Of a DNA stretch of 64,000 bases, positions 17,564 to 27,763 are shown one piece after another. Positions within the stretch are counted from its first letter, which is position 1; each line of letters opens with the position of its first letter. Source of the DNA: Desulfovibrio intestinalis (lineage in GTDB: Bacteria > Desulfobacterota > Desulfovibrionia > Desulfovibrionales > Desulfovibrionaceae); assembly GCF_014202345.1 (NCBI RefSeq), contig NZ_JACHGO010000004.1, positions 62,001-126,000 on the forward strand. Reading direction: 5' to 3'. Below the pieces are notes generated by a model. It searched no databases and was not told the DNA's origin. It was given only the letters and a program-made list of their open reading frames with translations. The position numbers and the translations under genes are program-made.

Positions 17564-19789
17564 ATGCGCCTGACGGGCATCTTTCCTTTTCTGACGACAC
17601 TAAAGACATACTCACCACGTGATTTCAAGGCAGACCTCATGGCTGCCGTCACAGTCACGCCCATGGCCGTTCCACAGGCTATGGCCTATGCCATTATTGC
17701 GGGCGTGCACCCGCAATACGGCATCTACGCGTGTATGCTGCCCGTCATTCTGGCGGCTCTGTGGGGATCGTCGCGCTTCATGGCCGCCGGGCCCACCAAC
17801 GCCATTTCAATGGTGATCTTTTCCACTATGGCCACGGTGAGCGTGGGCGGCGTATACATCAGCAGTATGCCGGAAGAAGTGCGCATGACCTACATTTTCG
17901 GTCTTGCACTCTTTTGCGGGCTCATACAGGTGGGCATGGGGCTGGCGCGGTTGGGCGACCTTGCCAACTTTATTTCGCATTCGGTTATGGTGGCCTTTAC
18001 CACAGGTGCGGCCCTGCTTATCGGCATGGGGCAGCTCAAAACGGTTCTCGGCATACCCGGTCCCAAGCAGGCGGGCTTTTTTTTCCAGATATTCGACGTG
18101 CTGCATGGGTTGCCGCAGGCCAATTACTGGTGCGCGGCGCTGGCTGGCCTGACCATTTTATTGGCCATAAGTTTCAAGCGTATTTCACGCCGCTTTCCCG
18201 CCTCGCTGGCCGCTTTGGCCGTAGTGACGGCCATTGCGTGGCTTTTCAGGGCAGACCAGTACGGCGTTCCCCTTGTGGGAGCCATCCCCAGTATTATCCC
18301 GCCGCTGTCTGTGCCTCCTGCCTTTGATCTCGCCGCCGTGCGCGACCTCTTTATGCCCGCACTGGCTCTGGCCCTGCTGGGTACGGTTGAATCTCTGGCC
18401 ATCGGCAAGCAGCTTGCCAGCGTCAAGAACGACAATTTTGACGGCAGCCAGGAACTCATAGGCCAGGGGCTTGGCAACATGGCCGCAGGCATCACCTCCG
18501 GCATACCGGGCTGCGGTTCCTTTACGCGCAGCGCGCTCATGGTCACATCAGGCGGCCGCACCCGCATGGGCACGGTCTTTTCGGGCATACTGGCCTTGCC
18601 AATGCTCTTTGCCCTGGCCCCGTTCATCTCATGGTTGCCCTTGCCTGCCCTGGGCGGCATTTTGCTCATTATCGCTGCACGAATGATCGACATCGAGGCC
18701 ATACGCCTGTGCCTTGTGGCCACGCGCATTGACCGCATCGTGCTGTCAATGACCTTTGCCTCCACCCTTATTTTCGACCTTGAAAAAGCCATTTTCATCG
18801 GTGTGCTGCTGTCTTTGGTGCTCTTCATTTATAAGACCGCCCACCCGCGCGTGCGGCGGCTGCGCGCCAACGACCCGCTGCTGCGCGACGCCCCCGCCGG
18901 GCTGCCCGAAGGCATCGCCGTGTATGTCATTGAAGGCACGCTCTTTTTCGGCGCTATCCACGAGCTGGAACGCCAGCTCTATGAGGAAGACGAAGAGCCC
19001 GCCCGCCTTGTGGTGCTGCACCTGAGCCGCGTTTTCTGGCTGGACGCCTCCGGCGCGCACGCCCTGTCGCAATTTGTTGAGCGCTGCTACGCCCGCAGCA
19101 TCCCTGTTATCCTTGTGGTGGGCAGCCGGGCCGTGAGCCGCATCCTTGAACGCACGGGCATACTTGAGCACCTCAGCAACGGCTTTGTGGCCGAGACCAC
19201 CAATGACGGGCTGCGTCAGGCGGCCTCCCTTCTGGACCGGGTCACCTGCCGTGACGGCCAGTGCGTCTATCCTGTGCCCGGCCTCGCGGTTCAGGCGGCG
19301 TCATCCGGTGCAACGGCGTCTTCACAGGCTGGCATTGTCACCTCCTCTACCGGGGATGGCAGTGAGGGCGAAGAAGAGGAACCGCCAGTTCTTAACGCAA
19401 CAGAGGCTGGAGCTGCAGCCAGTACCGTACCCACGCAGATTGACCAGATGCCGCTGGATGTTCGCGAAGAGGCAAAGGCAGAAGAATCCCACGCCACTGG
19501 TGAAGCAAGCGAAGCGGATCAGGCAGATGGCGCGAGCGTGGAAGCTGCCCAAAGCAGCAGCGCACCCAGCAGGGCGGGCGACGACGCCCCTGACCTTTCG
19601 GGTGAAAACGCGCCCGGCCTGGCAGAAACGCAGGCAGCCCCCCAATCTGGCGTGACCGGAATGCCCGATCAGGTTGCCGAAGCCAGTATTACCATTGTCG
19701 GGCCGCGCCCTCCTGCGCCCTTTGCCGGAACAGATGAACTGCAAGGCCCGGCCATGCCCGCCGGAGAATCCGAAACCCCGAAAAAATAG
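17564..19789 (+). CDS. SulP family anion permease with STAS domain and long tail
   Basis: A 741-residue transporter of the SulP/SLC26 family. The core has about 12-14 helices with ADLMAAVTVTPMAVPQAMAYAIIAGVHPQYGIY near the start and NMAAGITSGIPGCGSFTRSALM in the middle. A STAS domain covers roughly 445-560 (VIEGTLFFGAIHEL...LDASGAHAL). Beyond about residue 575 is a 165-residue low-complexity acidic Ala/Glu/Ser/Pro tail that is unusual for the family. Likely substrates are sulfate or bicarbonate; in a sulfate reducer sulfate is attractive but unproved. The ATG follows AAAGGAGG. The gap to dus (376 bp) holds an imperfect hairpin (19795-19847) and nothing else I can name. Confidence 0.88.
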   Translation: MRLTGIFPFLTTLKTYSPRDFKADLMAAVTVTPMAVPQAMAYAIIAGVHPQYGIYACMLPVILAALWGSSRFMAAGPTNAISMVIFSTMATVSVGGVYISSMPEEVRMTYIFGLALFCGLIQVGMGLARLGDLANFISHSVMVAFTTGAALLIGMGQLKTVLGIPGPKQAGFFFQIFDVLHGLPQANYWCAALAGLTILLAISFKRISRRFPASLAALAVVTAIAWLFRADQYGVPLVGAIPSIIPPLSVPPAFDLAAVRDLFMPALALALLGTVESLAIGKQLASVKNDNFDGSQELIGQGLGNMAAGITSGIPGCGSFTRSALMVTSGGRTRMGTVFSGILALPMLFALAPFISWLPLPALGGILLIIAARMIDIEAIRLCLVATRIDRIVLSMTFASTLIFDLEKAIFIGVLLSLVLFIYKTAHPRVRRLRANDPLLRDAPAGLPEGIAVYVIEGTLFFGAIHELERQLYEEDEEPARLVVLHLSRVFWLDASGAHALSQFVERCYARSIPVILVVGSRAVSRILERTGILEHLSNGFVAETTNDGLRQAASLLDRVTCRDGQCVYPVPGLAVQAASSGATASSQAGIVTSSTGDGSEGEEEEPPVLNATEAGAAASTVPTQIDQMPLDVREEAKAEESHATGEASEADQADGASVEAAQSSSAPSRAGDDAPDLSGENAPGLAETQAAPQSGVTGMPDQVAEASITIVGPRPPAPFAGTDELQGPAMPAGESETPKK

Positions 19790-20165
19790 CAAAAGGCATC
19801 AGGCCTGAGAGTTGCGTCAAAACCGCAAAAAAGCGCGGGTTGATGCCATACCTGTTTTCCGGCAAAATTGGCGCATCGCGTGCTGACGCTTTTGCGGCAC
19901 TGCCTGCCGCCAATGCCTCAATGGCAGATCAACTCTGAAACACTTTGCGTTCAACGTTGTCCTTCTGCCGGGCAAGGCACTTTTGGCGGGATCTGCACTG
20001 CGAATCCACGCCGCGTCACGTCACGCTGCCCCTCATTCAGGGGCGGAGCACATAAATTTCAAAGTTAAAATGCCCACTACGACAAGGCTGTTACGCCACC
20101 GCACAGGGCAGCAGTCCGCACAACCGTATAACACAGACATTTGTCAGTAATTTTTAAGGATTCCC

Positions 20166-21161
20166 GTGAGCAAGGCCTTTTCTCTGCCCCCCTGCCCCTG
20201 CAACCCGCCAAGCCTGCCCATAGGCCGGGAGCATCCCTGGCTGGCCCCGTTGGCCGGATACAGCGACTTGCCCTTTCGCCTGCTCTGCCGCGAATACGGG
20301 GCCGCCGTCTGCGTGACGGAAATGGTCAGCGCCAAGGGGCTGGTCTATGAAAGTCCCGGCACCAACGAACTGTTGATGAGCCTGCCCGAAGACCAGCCGC
20401 TGGTGGTACAGCTTTTTGGAGCCGAAGCCTCCTTTCTGAGCCGGGCTGTCAGCCTGTTGCGTGAAGCCGGGTACGGCTGGTTTGACCTCAACATGGGCTG
20501 CTCTGTTTCAAAGGTGCTGCGTCAGGGCGCGGGCGCTGCAATGCTTGGTGATACAGACAACATCCTTGAGGTGGCCCGAGCCATGCTGGCCGCCGCCGGG
20601 CCGGGAAGGGTGGGCTTCAAGCTGCGTCTGGGCCTGGACGACGCGCGCCCCGTATTGCCAGATTTGGCACTGCGGTTGGAAGACGCGGGCGCTGGCTGGC
20701 TGGTGCTGCACCCGCGCACGGCCCGTCAGGGCTTTGGCGGCACAGCCCAGTGGCAGGCGCTGGCAGATCTGGCCCCGCGGCTGTCCATTCCGCTGATGGC
20801 CAGCGGCGACCTGTTCAGCGCCGCCGACGGCATGGCCTGCCTGGAACAGACAGGCGTTGCCGGGCTTATGTACGCACGCGGGGCCATGCACAACCCGGCC
20901 ATTTTTGCCGACCATGCAGCCCTTTGCGCGGGCAGGCAGCCGCAAATTCAGGATGCAGACGGACTCAAGGCCATGATTTTACGCCATATGGAGCTTGCCC
21001 AGCTGCACTGCCCCGGCAAAGCGGCCATATGGAAAATGCGCAGCGTCGTGCCGCGTTACGTTCGCTCCTTGCCCGGTGCACGGGCGCTGCGGCAGGAACT
21101 CTGCCGCTGCTCAAGCTGGGAAGAGCTTGAAGAAGCACTGGACAGATGCCTGACTGTTTGA
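20166..21161 (+). CDS. dus: tRNA-dihydrouridine synthase
   Basis: FMN-dependent enzyme that reduces uridines in tRNA D-loops; 331 residues, GTG start after AAGGATT. The TIM-barrel opens with LAPLAGYSDLPFRLLCREYGA and TEMVSAKGL; the active-site loop is FDLNMGCSVSKVLRQGAGAAML with the catalytic Cys112. The usual GCP is GCS here, a mild departure. FKLRLGLDD, VLHPRTARQGFGG and MASGDLF are the later phosphate- and FMN-binding segments. It lies 85 bp before ispH and may be co-transcribed with it. Confidence 0.93.
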   Translation: MSKAFSLPPCPCNPPSLPIGREHPWLAPLAGYSDLPFRLLCREYGAAVCVTEMVSAKGLVYESPGTNELLMSLPEDQPLVVQLFGAEASFLSRAVSLLREAGYGWFDLNMGCSVSKVLRQGAGAAMLGDTDNILEVARAMLAAAGPGRVGFKLRLGLDDARPVLPDLALRLEDAGAGWLVLHPRTARQGFGGTAQWQALADLAPRLSIPLMASGDLFSAADGMACLEQTGVAGLMYARGAMHNPAIFADHAALCAGRQPQIQDADGLKAMILRHMELAQLHCPGKAAIWKMRSVVPRYVRSLPGARALRQELCRCSSWEELEEALDRCLTV

Positions 21162-21246
21162 GACGCTGCCCTTCTACAGGAAAATTGATTGTGACGATCA
21201 TGCCCGTCTTGCGGCGCAAAACGGCATCGGCACAGCAGGAGAACAC

Positions 21247-22113
21247 ATGAACGTTTGCCGCGCCAAAACAGCGGGTTTCTGCATGGGCGTCAGCCTGGCC
21301 CTGCAAAAGCTCAACTCCGCTCTTGAAGGATCTTCGGGACGGGTTAAGGGCGTGGAGCCGGGCCGCATATGCACGCTTGGCCCCATCATCCACAACCCGC
21401 AAGTACTGGCCGATTACGAAGCCCGTGGCGTTGTCTGCGTCAAGGACCCCTCGCAACTGCAACCGGGCGATGTTGCCGTCATCCGCGCGCACGGCATCAC
21501 CCGGCAGGTGGAACGGCAGGTCTTTGAAAGCGGTGCAACCGTGGTGGACGCCACTTGCCCCAAGGTCAAAAAGGCGCAGCTTTCCATAGCGCGCGCCACT
21601 GCCCAGGGCGCAACCCTGCTGCTTTTCGGCGAAGAAGATCACCCCGAGGTACGCGGCCTTATTTCTTACGCCAGTGGCCCGGCCCATGTATTTGGCAATG
21701 CCGAGGAACTGGCGGCCCTGCATCTGGACCCGGCCTGCCCCTACGTTCTGGCCTCGCAAACCACACAGGACCGCGAAATTTTTACGGCCATACGCGAAAC
21801 GCTGTCCAGCTCGCTCAAGGATCTTGCAATCCTGTCCACTATTTGCGATGCAACCCGCGAGCGGCAGGAAGAAGCCCGAAATATTGCCTCCTCGGTAGAT
21901 GTCATGGTAGTCGTTGGAGGACGCCAGAGCGGTAATACGCGACGTCTGGCGGATGTGGCAGCCCTTAGCGGCATCGCCACCTACCATGTTGAAAGTGCCG
22001 AAGAGCTTGAAGCAGCAAATTTTGCAAATAAGTCGCAGGCAGGCCTTACGGCTGGCGCTTCTACGCCGAAAAGTCTTATAGACGCAGCCGAGGCATGGCT
22101 TTCGGCCCTCTAG
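21247..22113 (+). CDS. ispH: 4-hydroxy-3-methylbut-2-enyl diphosphate reductase
   Basis: Last enzyme of the MEP isoprenoid pathway, making IPP and DMAPP with a 4Fe-4S cluster. It has 288 residues. The three cluster cysteines are C12 (AKTAGFCMGV), C104 (VDATCPKVKKAQ) and C200 (STICDATRERQEE). The acid-base region is GEEDHPEV (about 129-135) and the substrate loop GGRQSGNTRRL. Good GAGAACAC-type leader with an ATG at 21247. A repeat-rich 231-bp gap follows before cheV. Confidence 0.97.
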   Translation: MNVCRAKTAGFCMGVSLALQKLNSALEGSSGRVKGVEPGRICTLGPIIHNPQVLADYEARGVVCVKDPSQLQPGDVAVIRAHGITRQVERQVFESGATVVDATCPKVKKAQLSIARATAQGATLLLFGEEDHPEVRGLISYASGPAHVFGNAEELAALHLDPACPYVLASQTTQDREIFTAIRETLSSSLKDLAILSTICDATRERQEEARNIASSVDVMVVVGGRQSGNTRRLADVAALSGIATYHVESAEELEAANFANKSQAGLTAGASTPKSLIDAAEAWLSAL

Positions 22114-22123
22114 AGCTGATTAC

Positions 22124-22148
22124 CTTTGAAATGCAGCACATTTCAAAG
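22124..22148. repeat. Short inverted repeat, CTTTGAAATG family (copy 1)
   Basis: CTTTGAAATG, 5-nt loop, CATTTCAAAG: a perfect 10-bp stem just after ispH. The flank CTAGAGCTGATTAC also resembles the flank of the copy at 45940. Related copies lie near 33921, 45940 and 47461. Confidence 0.65.
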
Positions 22149-22238
22149 TTTCAATGCCCTAGTACAGAGTAAAGTTGAAAATACGCATTCACAAAATTTA
22201 AGACACGCCCGTTCCGGCGCTTAACCGCGCAAATAAAT

Positions 22239-22303
22239 TGCGCTTACGCTCCACGGCGGGCGTCTGCTCACGCAGCCGCCACAGCATTTCAAAAGTGAAA
22301 TGC
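22239..22303 (+). repeat. 65-bp dispersed repeat (copy 1)
   Basis: The block contains TTACGCTCCACGGCGGGC, GTCTGCTCACGCAGC and the terminal hairpin GCATTTCA-AAAG-TGAAATGC. It ends 41 bp before cheV. The same blocks in the same order occur at 28151-28218 and 44352-44419. Confidence 0.7.
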
Positions 22304-22344
22304 GCTAACGACCCGCCTGTGCGGCACGACCCTGGAGAGGCAGC

Positions 22345-23388
22345 ATGTCCCAGTCCAATATTCTACTTGAAGCCGGCACCAACGAACTGGAAGTGGTGGA
22401 ATTCTATCTAGACGAATTCGTTGCCCCTTCCGGCGAAGCCCCCCAGCTGGATGAAAACGGCCAGCCCGTTCCGGCACCCTCTTACCGTGGCTACTACGGC
22501 GTCAACGTGGCGAAAGTGCTGGAAATCATCCGTATGCCCAAGGTTACGGAACTGCCGGAAGTGCAGCACCCAAGCGTGCTTGGCGCGTTCAACCTGCGGT
22601 CGCGCATCATTCCGCTGGTGGATCTGGCCATGTGGCTTGGCAAGACCCATCCCATCAATGAAGAGCAGCCCAAGACCATCGTAACGGAATTCAACAACGT
22701 CACCACGGCCTTTATGGTGTCCGGCGTCAACCGCATCCACCGCATCAGCTGGGAGCAGGTAGAACCGCCGAACAAATATGTGGCCGCTGTTTCCAACAAT
22801 ACGGTCATCGGCGTGGTCAAACTTGAAGACCGCATCATTTTTCTGCTGGACCTTGAAAAGGTTGTGGCCAACCTCAATCCCAAACTGGGCCTGCGGCTGG
22901 ACGACCTTGGCAAGGACTGGAGCAACTCCGGTTACCGTGCCCTGGTGGCGGACGACTCTGCCCTTGTGCGCGAAATGCTGCGCGACCTGATGGAAAAAGC
23001 GGGATTTACCGTTGAAGTCGTCTCCAACGGGCGTGCTGCCTGGGAAAGACTTGAGGACATCAAGCGCCGCTGCGAAGAAGACGGACAGCCCATTTCGGAT
23101 TTTGTGCACGTTGTGGTTTCAGACATCGAAATGCCTGTGATGGACGGCCTCAACCTCACCCACCGCATCAAAACAGATCATGTGCTCAGCAAGCTGCCCG
23201 TGATCCTGTTTTCGTCACTCATTACGGACAAGCTCCGCCATAAGGGCGACAGCGTCGGTGCCGACGACCAGATATCCAAGCCCGAAGTTACCCAGCTGGC
23301 CCGCCGCGCTATGGTTCTTATCAAGGCGCGTGAAGAAGAGGCCGCTGCTGTTGCTGGCGGGAAACACATGACAAGCCAGGCGGTATAG
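22345..23388 (+). CDS. cheV: Chemotaxis protein CheV (CheW-like plus receiver)
   Basis: Hybrid coupling protein of the chemotaxis array, 347 residues. The N-terminal CheW-like domain (about 10-190) contains YYGVNVAKVLEII, PSVLGAFNLRSRIIPLVDLAMWLG and VVKLEDRIIFLLDLEKV. The receiver domain starts at about 197 (YRALVADDSALVREML); the phospho-acceptor is Asp260 in VVSDIEMPVMDG and the conserved lysine is K312 in QISKPE. It stands alone, with CTGGAGAGG before the ATG and its own terminator. The nearest chemoreceptor is at 52796. Confidence 0.95.
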   Translation: MSQSNILLEAGTNELEVVEFYLDEFVAPSGEAPQLDENGQPVPAPSYRGYYGVNVAKVLEIIRMPKVTELPEVQHPSVLGAFNLRSRIIPLVDLAMWLGKTHPINEEQPKTIVTEFNNVTTAFMVSGVNRIHRISWEQVEPPNKYVAAVSNNTVIGVVKLEDRIIFLLDLEKVVANLNPKLGLRLDDLGKDWSNSGYRALVADDSALVREMLRDLMEKAGFTVEVVSNGRAAWERLEDIKRRCEEDGQPISDFVHVVVSDIEMPVMDGLNLTHRIKTDHVLSKLPVILFSSLITDKLRHKGDSVGADDQISKPEVTQLARRAMVLIKAREEEAAAVAGGKHMTSQAV

Positions 23389-23431
23389 CTACCGACGAAT
23401 CGGTTTTGCTAACGCGACATGGAATCAAGAT

Positions 23432-23460
23432 AAAAGCGGGGCGTTTTCGCCCCGCTTTTT
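23432..23460 (+). terminator. Intrinsic terminator of cheV
   Basis: AAAAGCGGGGCG - TTTT - CGCCCCGCTTTTT: a perfect 12-bp stem ending in T5. Confidence 0.92.
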
Positions 23461-23639
23461 GCGTTCCACTTCGCCAGCTTGCATAAAATCTGCCCCAACC
23501 TGGCTACATATTTTTCTTACGAAACTGCCTGATTTCAGAAAAACCGCACGGTATTTACCGCAAAAATCCAGATTTTCGCGCATTTGCAAATGGCCTTTAC
23601 CGCATGCTATCTTGAGGCAACAACTTCAGGGGGTATCAT

Positions 23640-25613
23640 ATGGCTGTAGTGCTGGGCACAGCCGGTCATATCGACCACGGCAAAACATCATTGGTTCGGG
23701 CTCTTACCGGCATCGACTGCGATCGGCTGGAAGAGGAAAAGCGCCGGGGAATCACCATTGAGCTTGGCTTCGCCTGGGTAGACATGCCCAACGGCGAACG
23801 GCTGGGCATAGTGGACGTACCCGGACACGAACGATTTGTAAAAAATATGGTGGCCGGGGCCGCTGGCGTTGATTTTGTCATGCTGGTCATTGCGGCTGAC
23901 GAAGGCGTTATGCCTCAAACCCGCGAACATCTTGAGATATGCTCTCTGCTCGGCATCCGTAACGGCTTTGTGGCTCTGACCAAGGCCGACATGGTGGAAG
24001 CCGACTGGCTGGACATGGTTACAGAAGACGTGCGCGGCTTTCTGGCTGGCAGCTTTCTTGAAGGCGCGCCCATTTTTCCCGTGTCGTCAGCCACGGGGCA
24101 AGGCGTGGACGCGCTGCGTGCGCACGTCTTTGAGCAGGCAAAAGATCTGCCCGCCCGTCGTCGCAGCGACATCTTCCGTCAGCCTGTGGACCGCGTGTTC
24201 AGCATGAAGGGCCACGGCACCGTGATTACGGGAACCGTTGTTTCCGGGGCCGTCAAAGTGGGCGATGAGGTGCGCTTCATGCCGCCAGACACCCCCACGA
24301 AAGCACGCGGCCTGCAACGCCACAGCAAAAGCGTGGACGAAGTGCAGGCAGGCCAGCGCTGCGCCACCAACGTGCAGGGCCTTGAAGTTGGCGACATAGA
24401 GCGCGGTCAGGTGCTGGCCCATCCCGGCGAGCTTTTCCCGGCCAAGCGCTGGCTCATGCGTCTCACCTGCCTTTCTTCCGCTCCGCGCGCCCTGCGTCAG
24501 AGAGTGGAAATACATTTTCACCACGGCACGCTGGAATGCCCGGCGCGCGTTGTTTTCTGGGACAGGGACAAACTGGCCCCCGGCGAAACAGCCTTGGCGG
24601 AAATCCGCTTCAAGGACGATATGGTGGGCATCTTTGGCGACCACTGCGTCGTGCGCGCCTATTCGCCCCTGCGCACCGTTGCGGGTGGCATTCTTTTAAG
24701 CCCGCTGCCGCCCGATCTGCGCCGCAAAGATCCGGGTTTGCAGGCAAAGCTGGCCCTGTTGCAAAAGCTGCCCGCTCTGGATCAGGAAATCGAAATGGCC
24801 CCGGCGGGCAAAGCCGGAGCCAAGGCGCGGGACGAAGCCAGGGCTGGCCTCATTGAAGCCGTGCTCACCCTGCGCGGAAGCGAAGGGGCAGACGAAGCCC
24901 GCCTGCGGGTGCTCACTGGCTTTCCCCGTTCTGCACTGGAATCGGGCCTGCAACTGCTTTCCACCCGAAGTTCGGCCCTGTGCTGGGACAAGGAAGGCCG
25001 CCTCTGGATTGCCAGGCAGCCTTTCGACAATCTGCTGCAAGCCTGCCTTGCCCGTGGTGCGGAGCTGCACCAGAAAGATCCTCTCAAGCCCGGCTTCACG
25101 CGCGGGGCCCTTTGCGCCGGTTGGAGCAAAACCCTGCCCCAGCGCCTCATTCAACGCGTGCTGGATACGGCGCTCAAGCAGGGGCAGCTTGCCCTTGAGG
25201 GCGAAGGACTACGGCTGGCGGAACACAAGGTCAGCCTTGCGGCCGATCAGGCGGGCCTGCGGCAAAAATTGCTTGATGCACACACCGCTTCCCCGCTCAC
25301 GCCCCCCAACATCAAGGATGTTCTTGAAGAGCTGGGCGTCAGCGCCAAGGAGGCCGCCCCCGTGCTGCGCCTGCTTTGCGAAGAAGGCGCGCTGGTCAAG
25401 ATCAAGGACGGCCTCTATTACCACGGCCCGGCCCTTACCGATATTCTTGAGCGTGTGCGGCGCTGGTTTGAAAGCAACGACAATCTGGACGTGGGCAGCC
25501 TCAAGGAAATACTGGGGCTTTCGCGCAAGTACCTTATCGCCTTGCTGGAATATATGGACAACGAACGCATCACCGTGCGCGTGGGCGACCAGCGCCGTTA
25601 CCGGGGCCGCTGA
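23640..25613 (+). CDS. selB: Selenocysteine-specific elongation factor
   Basis: Delivers Sec-tRNA to UGA codons marked by a SECIS hairpin. It has 657 residues, longer than 614-residue E. coli SelB but of the same plan. The GTPase domain shows [13 protein letters not shown] (G1), [12 protein letters not shown] (G3) and TKAD (G4). EF-Tu-like domains II and III follow ([15 protein letters not shown]). The last roughly 250 residues form winged-helix domains that bind SECIS, ending in [25 protein letters not shown]. The ATG has AGGGGGT upstream. No selA, selC, selD or UGA-containing gene is visible nearby, but its presence means the organism makes selenoproteins. Confidence 0.95.
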   Translation: MAVVLGTAGHIDHGKTSLVRALTGIDCDRLEEEKRRGITIELGFAWVDMPNGERLGIVDVPGHERFVKNMVAGAAGVDFVMLVIAADEGVMPQTREHLEICSLLGIRNGFVALTKADMVEADWLDMVTEDVRGFLAGSFLEGAPIFPVSSATGQGVDALRAHVFEQAKDLPARRRSDIFRQPVDRVFSMKGHGTVITGTVVSGAVKVGDEVRFMPPDTPTKARGLQRHSKSVDEVQAGQRCATNVQGLEVGDIERGQVLAHPGELFPAKRWLMRLTCLSSAPRALRQRVEIHFHHGTLECPARVVFWDRDKLAPGETALAEIRFKDDMVGIFGDHCVVRAYSPLRTVAGGILLSPLPPDLRRKDPGLQAKLALLQKLPALDQEIEMAPAGKAGAKARDEARAGLIEAVLTLRGSEGADEARLRVLTGFPRSALESGLQLLSTRSSALCWDKEGRLWIARQPFDNLLQACLARGAELHQKDPLKPGFTRGALCAGWSKTLPQRLIQRVLDTALKQGQLALEGEGLRLAEHKVSLAADQAGLRQKLLDAHTASPLTPPNIKDVLEELGVSAKEAAPVLRLLCEEGALVKIKDGLYYHGPALTDILERVRRWFESNDNLDVGSLKEILGLSRKYLIALLEYMDNERITVRVGDQRRYRGR

Positions 25614-25786
25614 CATACCGCCAATCTGGCGGGGCAGCGCAGGCAAAGGCCAACTCAGCCAGACCATCCGCCTCGCCCTGGTCATAAAAATATCGGTTCC
25701 CTGCTACTGTTCCTGTTGCAAATCATGCTTAGAATACGTTAATAATGCTCATTTGCTCATAATACATTCACGTAAGGAGCGCAGAA

Positions 25787-27496
25787 ATGTCTGAAAAAAT
25801 TCTGGTAGTGGGCGGCGTTGCCCTTGGCCCCAAGGCTGCGGCCCGTTGCAAACGTCTTATGCCTGAAGCGGAAGTAACCCTGGTGGATGAAAACGTTTTC
25901 ATCTCCTACGGAGGCTGCGGCATCCCCTACTATGTGTCGGGTGAAATCCAGAATCTGGACGATCTGCGCTCCACGCCCTACCACACGGTGCGCGACGCGG
26001 AGTTTTTCCGCGACATGAAAGGCGTCACCGTGCGCACACAGACCCGCGCAACAGCCATTGACCGCGCGGCCAAAACCCTTGCCGTAAAAAATGTCGTTAC
26101 CGGGCAGGAAGAAAAGCTGCCGTATGACAAGCTGGTGCTGGCCACTGGCGCGACACCACGCGTGCCCCCCGTTGAGGGCAAAGACCTCAAAAACGTCCTT
26201 TCCCTGACCCGCCTGGAAGCTGCCGGGGCCATCCGCAGTGCCTGCCAGGAAGGCAAGATTACCGAGGCCGTTATTGTGGGTGGCGGTTTTATCGGCCTTG
26301 AGGCCGCCGTGGCTCTGGCCGACATGTGGGGCGTCAAATGCAGTGTAGTAGAAATGGTGGACCAGATTCTGCCCGGCGTGCTTTCGCATTCCGTGGCGCA
26401 GATGGCCGCGCATGACTGCGTTTCCCACAGCGTCGACGTGTACACGGACGAAAAGGTCGTACGCCTTGAAGGTAAAGACGGCACAGTAAGCAAGGTCGTA
26501 ACCGACAAGCGTGAACTGAATGCCCAGCTGGTTATTTTTGCCGCTGGCTTTATTCCCAACGGGCAGATCGCCAAGGAAGCCGGGCTGGACGTGGCCCCCT
26601 TTGGCGCTATCGTCGTTGACCAACACATGCGCACCTCTGACCCGTCCATCTATGCGGGCGGCGACTGCGTTGCCATCAAAAATCTCATTACAGGCAAGCT
26701 GGGTTATCTGCCACTGGGCAGCATGGCCAACCGCCAGGGCCGCGTTATCGGCACCAATCTGGCTGGCGGCAAGGCCAACTTCCACGGCTATGTGGGCTCC
26801 TGGGCCGTCAAACTTTTTGATATGTCTTTCTGCGGCGTGGGCCTCACGGTGGATAATGCGCGCAAGGAAGGCTTTGACGCCATCAGCGTCAGTGTTGAAC
26901 AGTTCGACCATGCCCACTTTTATCCCGAAAAGGCCATGATGACCCTGGAACTGGTGGTAGACAAAGCCACCAGCCGCGTGCTCGGCATGCAGGGGGCCTG
27001 CGCCGACGGCGACTCGCTCAAGGCGCGCGTGGACGCAGTAGCCGCTGCCCTGCAATACTCCAAACCTACAGTGGAAGACATTTCCAACCTTGAAATCGCC
27101 TATGCCCCGCCCTTTGCATCAGCTATGGACGTGGTCAATGTGGTGGGCAACGTGGCCGACAACGTTCTGGCCGGGCGCTTCACCCCTGTTACTGGCGACA
27201 AGTTTATGGAACTGTGGAAAAACCGCAAAGAAAACCATGTGTTTTTCATTGATGCCCGCCCCGCCGCCGCTGGCCGCGCCGTGCAGGAAAAACATCCTGA
27301 CTGGCACGCTATTCCGCTGGAAGAAGTGGCCGCCCGCATCAATGAAGTTCCCAAGGACCGCCCGGTGGCCATCATCTGCAATACGGGCCTGCGCGCCTAT
27401 GACAGCCTGCTGGTTCTGGCCCGTCACGGCGTCACCGATGTGGTGAACTCCACTGGCGGCATGCAAGCCGTGCTCAAGATGGGGCTTTCCGTCTAG
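25787..27496 (+). CDS. CoA-disulfide / persulfide reductase with C-terminal rhodanese domain
   Basis: A 569-residue FAD- and NAD(P)H-dependent oxidoreductase fused to rhodanese. The FAD site is VVGGVALGPKAAARCKRL; the redox cysteine is C44 in YGGCGIPYY, the single-Cys arrangement of CoA-disulfide reductases. The NAD site is AVIVGGGFIGLEAAVALAD and the second FAD segment is IYAGGDCVAIK. The rhodanese domain (about 470-569) keeps its cysteine, C531 in VAIICNTGLRAY. This architecture is that of Npsr/CoADR-Rhd enzymes, which reduce CoA persulfides or polysulfide, fitting sulfur metabolism. TAAGGAG precedes the ATG; a terminator hairpin follows. Confidence 0.92.
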   Translation: MSEKILVVGGVALGPKAAARCKRLMPEAEVTLVDENVFISYGGCGIPYYVSGEIQNLDDLRSTPYHTVRDAEFFRDMKGVTVRTQTRATAIDRAAKTLAVKNVVTGQEEKLPYDKLVLATGATPRVPPVEGKDLKNVLSLTRLEAAGAIRSACQEGKITEAVIVGGGFIGLEAAVALADMWGVKCSVVEMVDQILPGVLSHSVAQMAAHDCVSHSVDVYTDEKVVRLEGKDGTVSKVVTDKRELNAQLVIFAAGFIPNGQIAKEAGLDVAPFGAIVVDQHMRTSDPSIYAGGDCVAIKNLITGKLGYLPLGSMANRQGRVIGTNLAGGKANFHGYVGSWAVKLFDMSFCGVGLTVDNARKEGFDAISVSVEQFDHAHFYPEKAMMTLELVVDKATSRVLGMQGACADGDSLKARVDAVAAALQYSKPTVEDISNLEIAYAPPFASAMDVVNVVGNVADNVLAGRFTPVTGDKFMELWKNRKENHVFFIDARPAAAGRAVQEKHPDWHAIPLEEVAARINEVPKDRPVAIICNTGLRAYDSLLVLARHGVTDVVNSTGGMQAVLKMGLSV

Positions 27497-27541
27497 ACAG
27501 TCGCACGCAGCATCTGGCGCATACTTTCGCTAAAAATGCTC

Positions 27542-27579
27542 TGGGGAAGAGATCCTTTTGCTAAAGGGTCTCTTCCCCA
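27542..27579 (+). terminator. Terminator hairpin after the reductase gene
   Basis: TGGGGAAGAGATCCTTT pairs with AAAGGGTCTCTTCCCCA. It is the second member of the long-hairpin family also found after lipA and flxA. The 844-bp gene-free stretch 27497-28340 holds this, one 235-bp repeat, one 65-bp repeat and a minus-strand terminator. Confidence 0.7.
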
Positions 27580-27763
27580 CTTCCATTAAAATCTTCTTAT
27601 TTCATTTTGTTGGAAACATCCTTCCTTGGAACGGCGTTCTCAACAGCAATGCCTTCCACATACAAAGATAGAGCCAACTGGAGCGTTTTAACTTTTACCT
27701 GTGAATAAGTTTAAAAGAAATATGCTCTGGTCTGCTCTGGATTGCTCGGACCTTTCTTCATTT

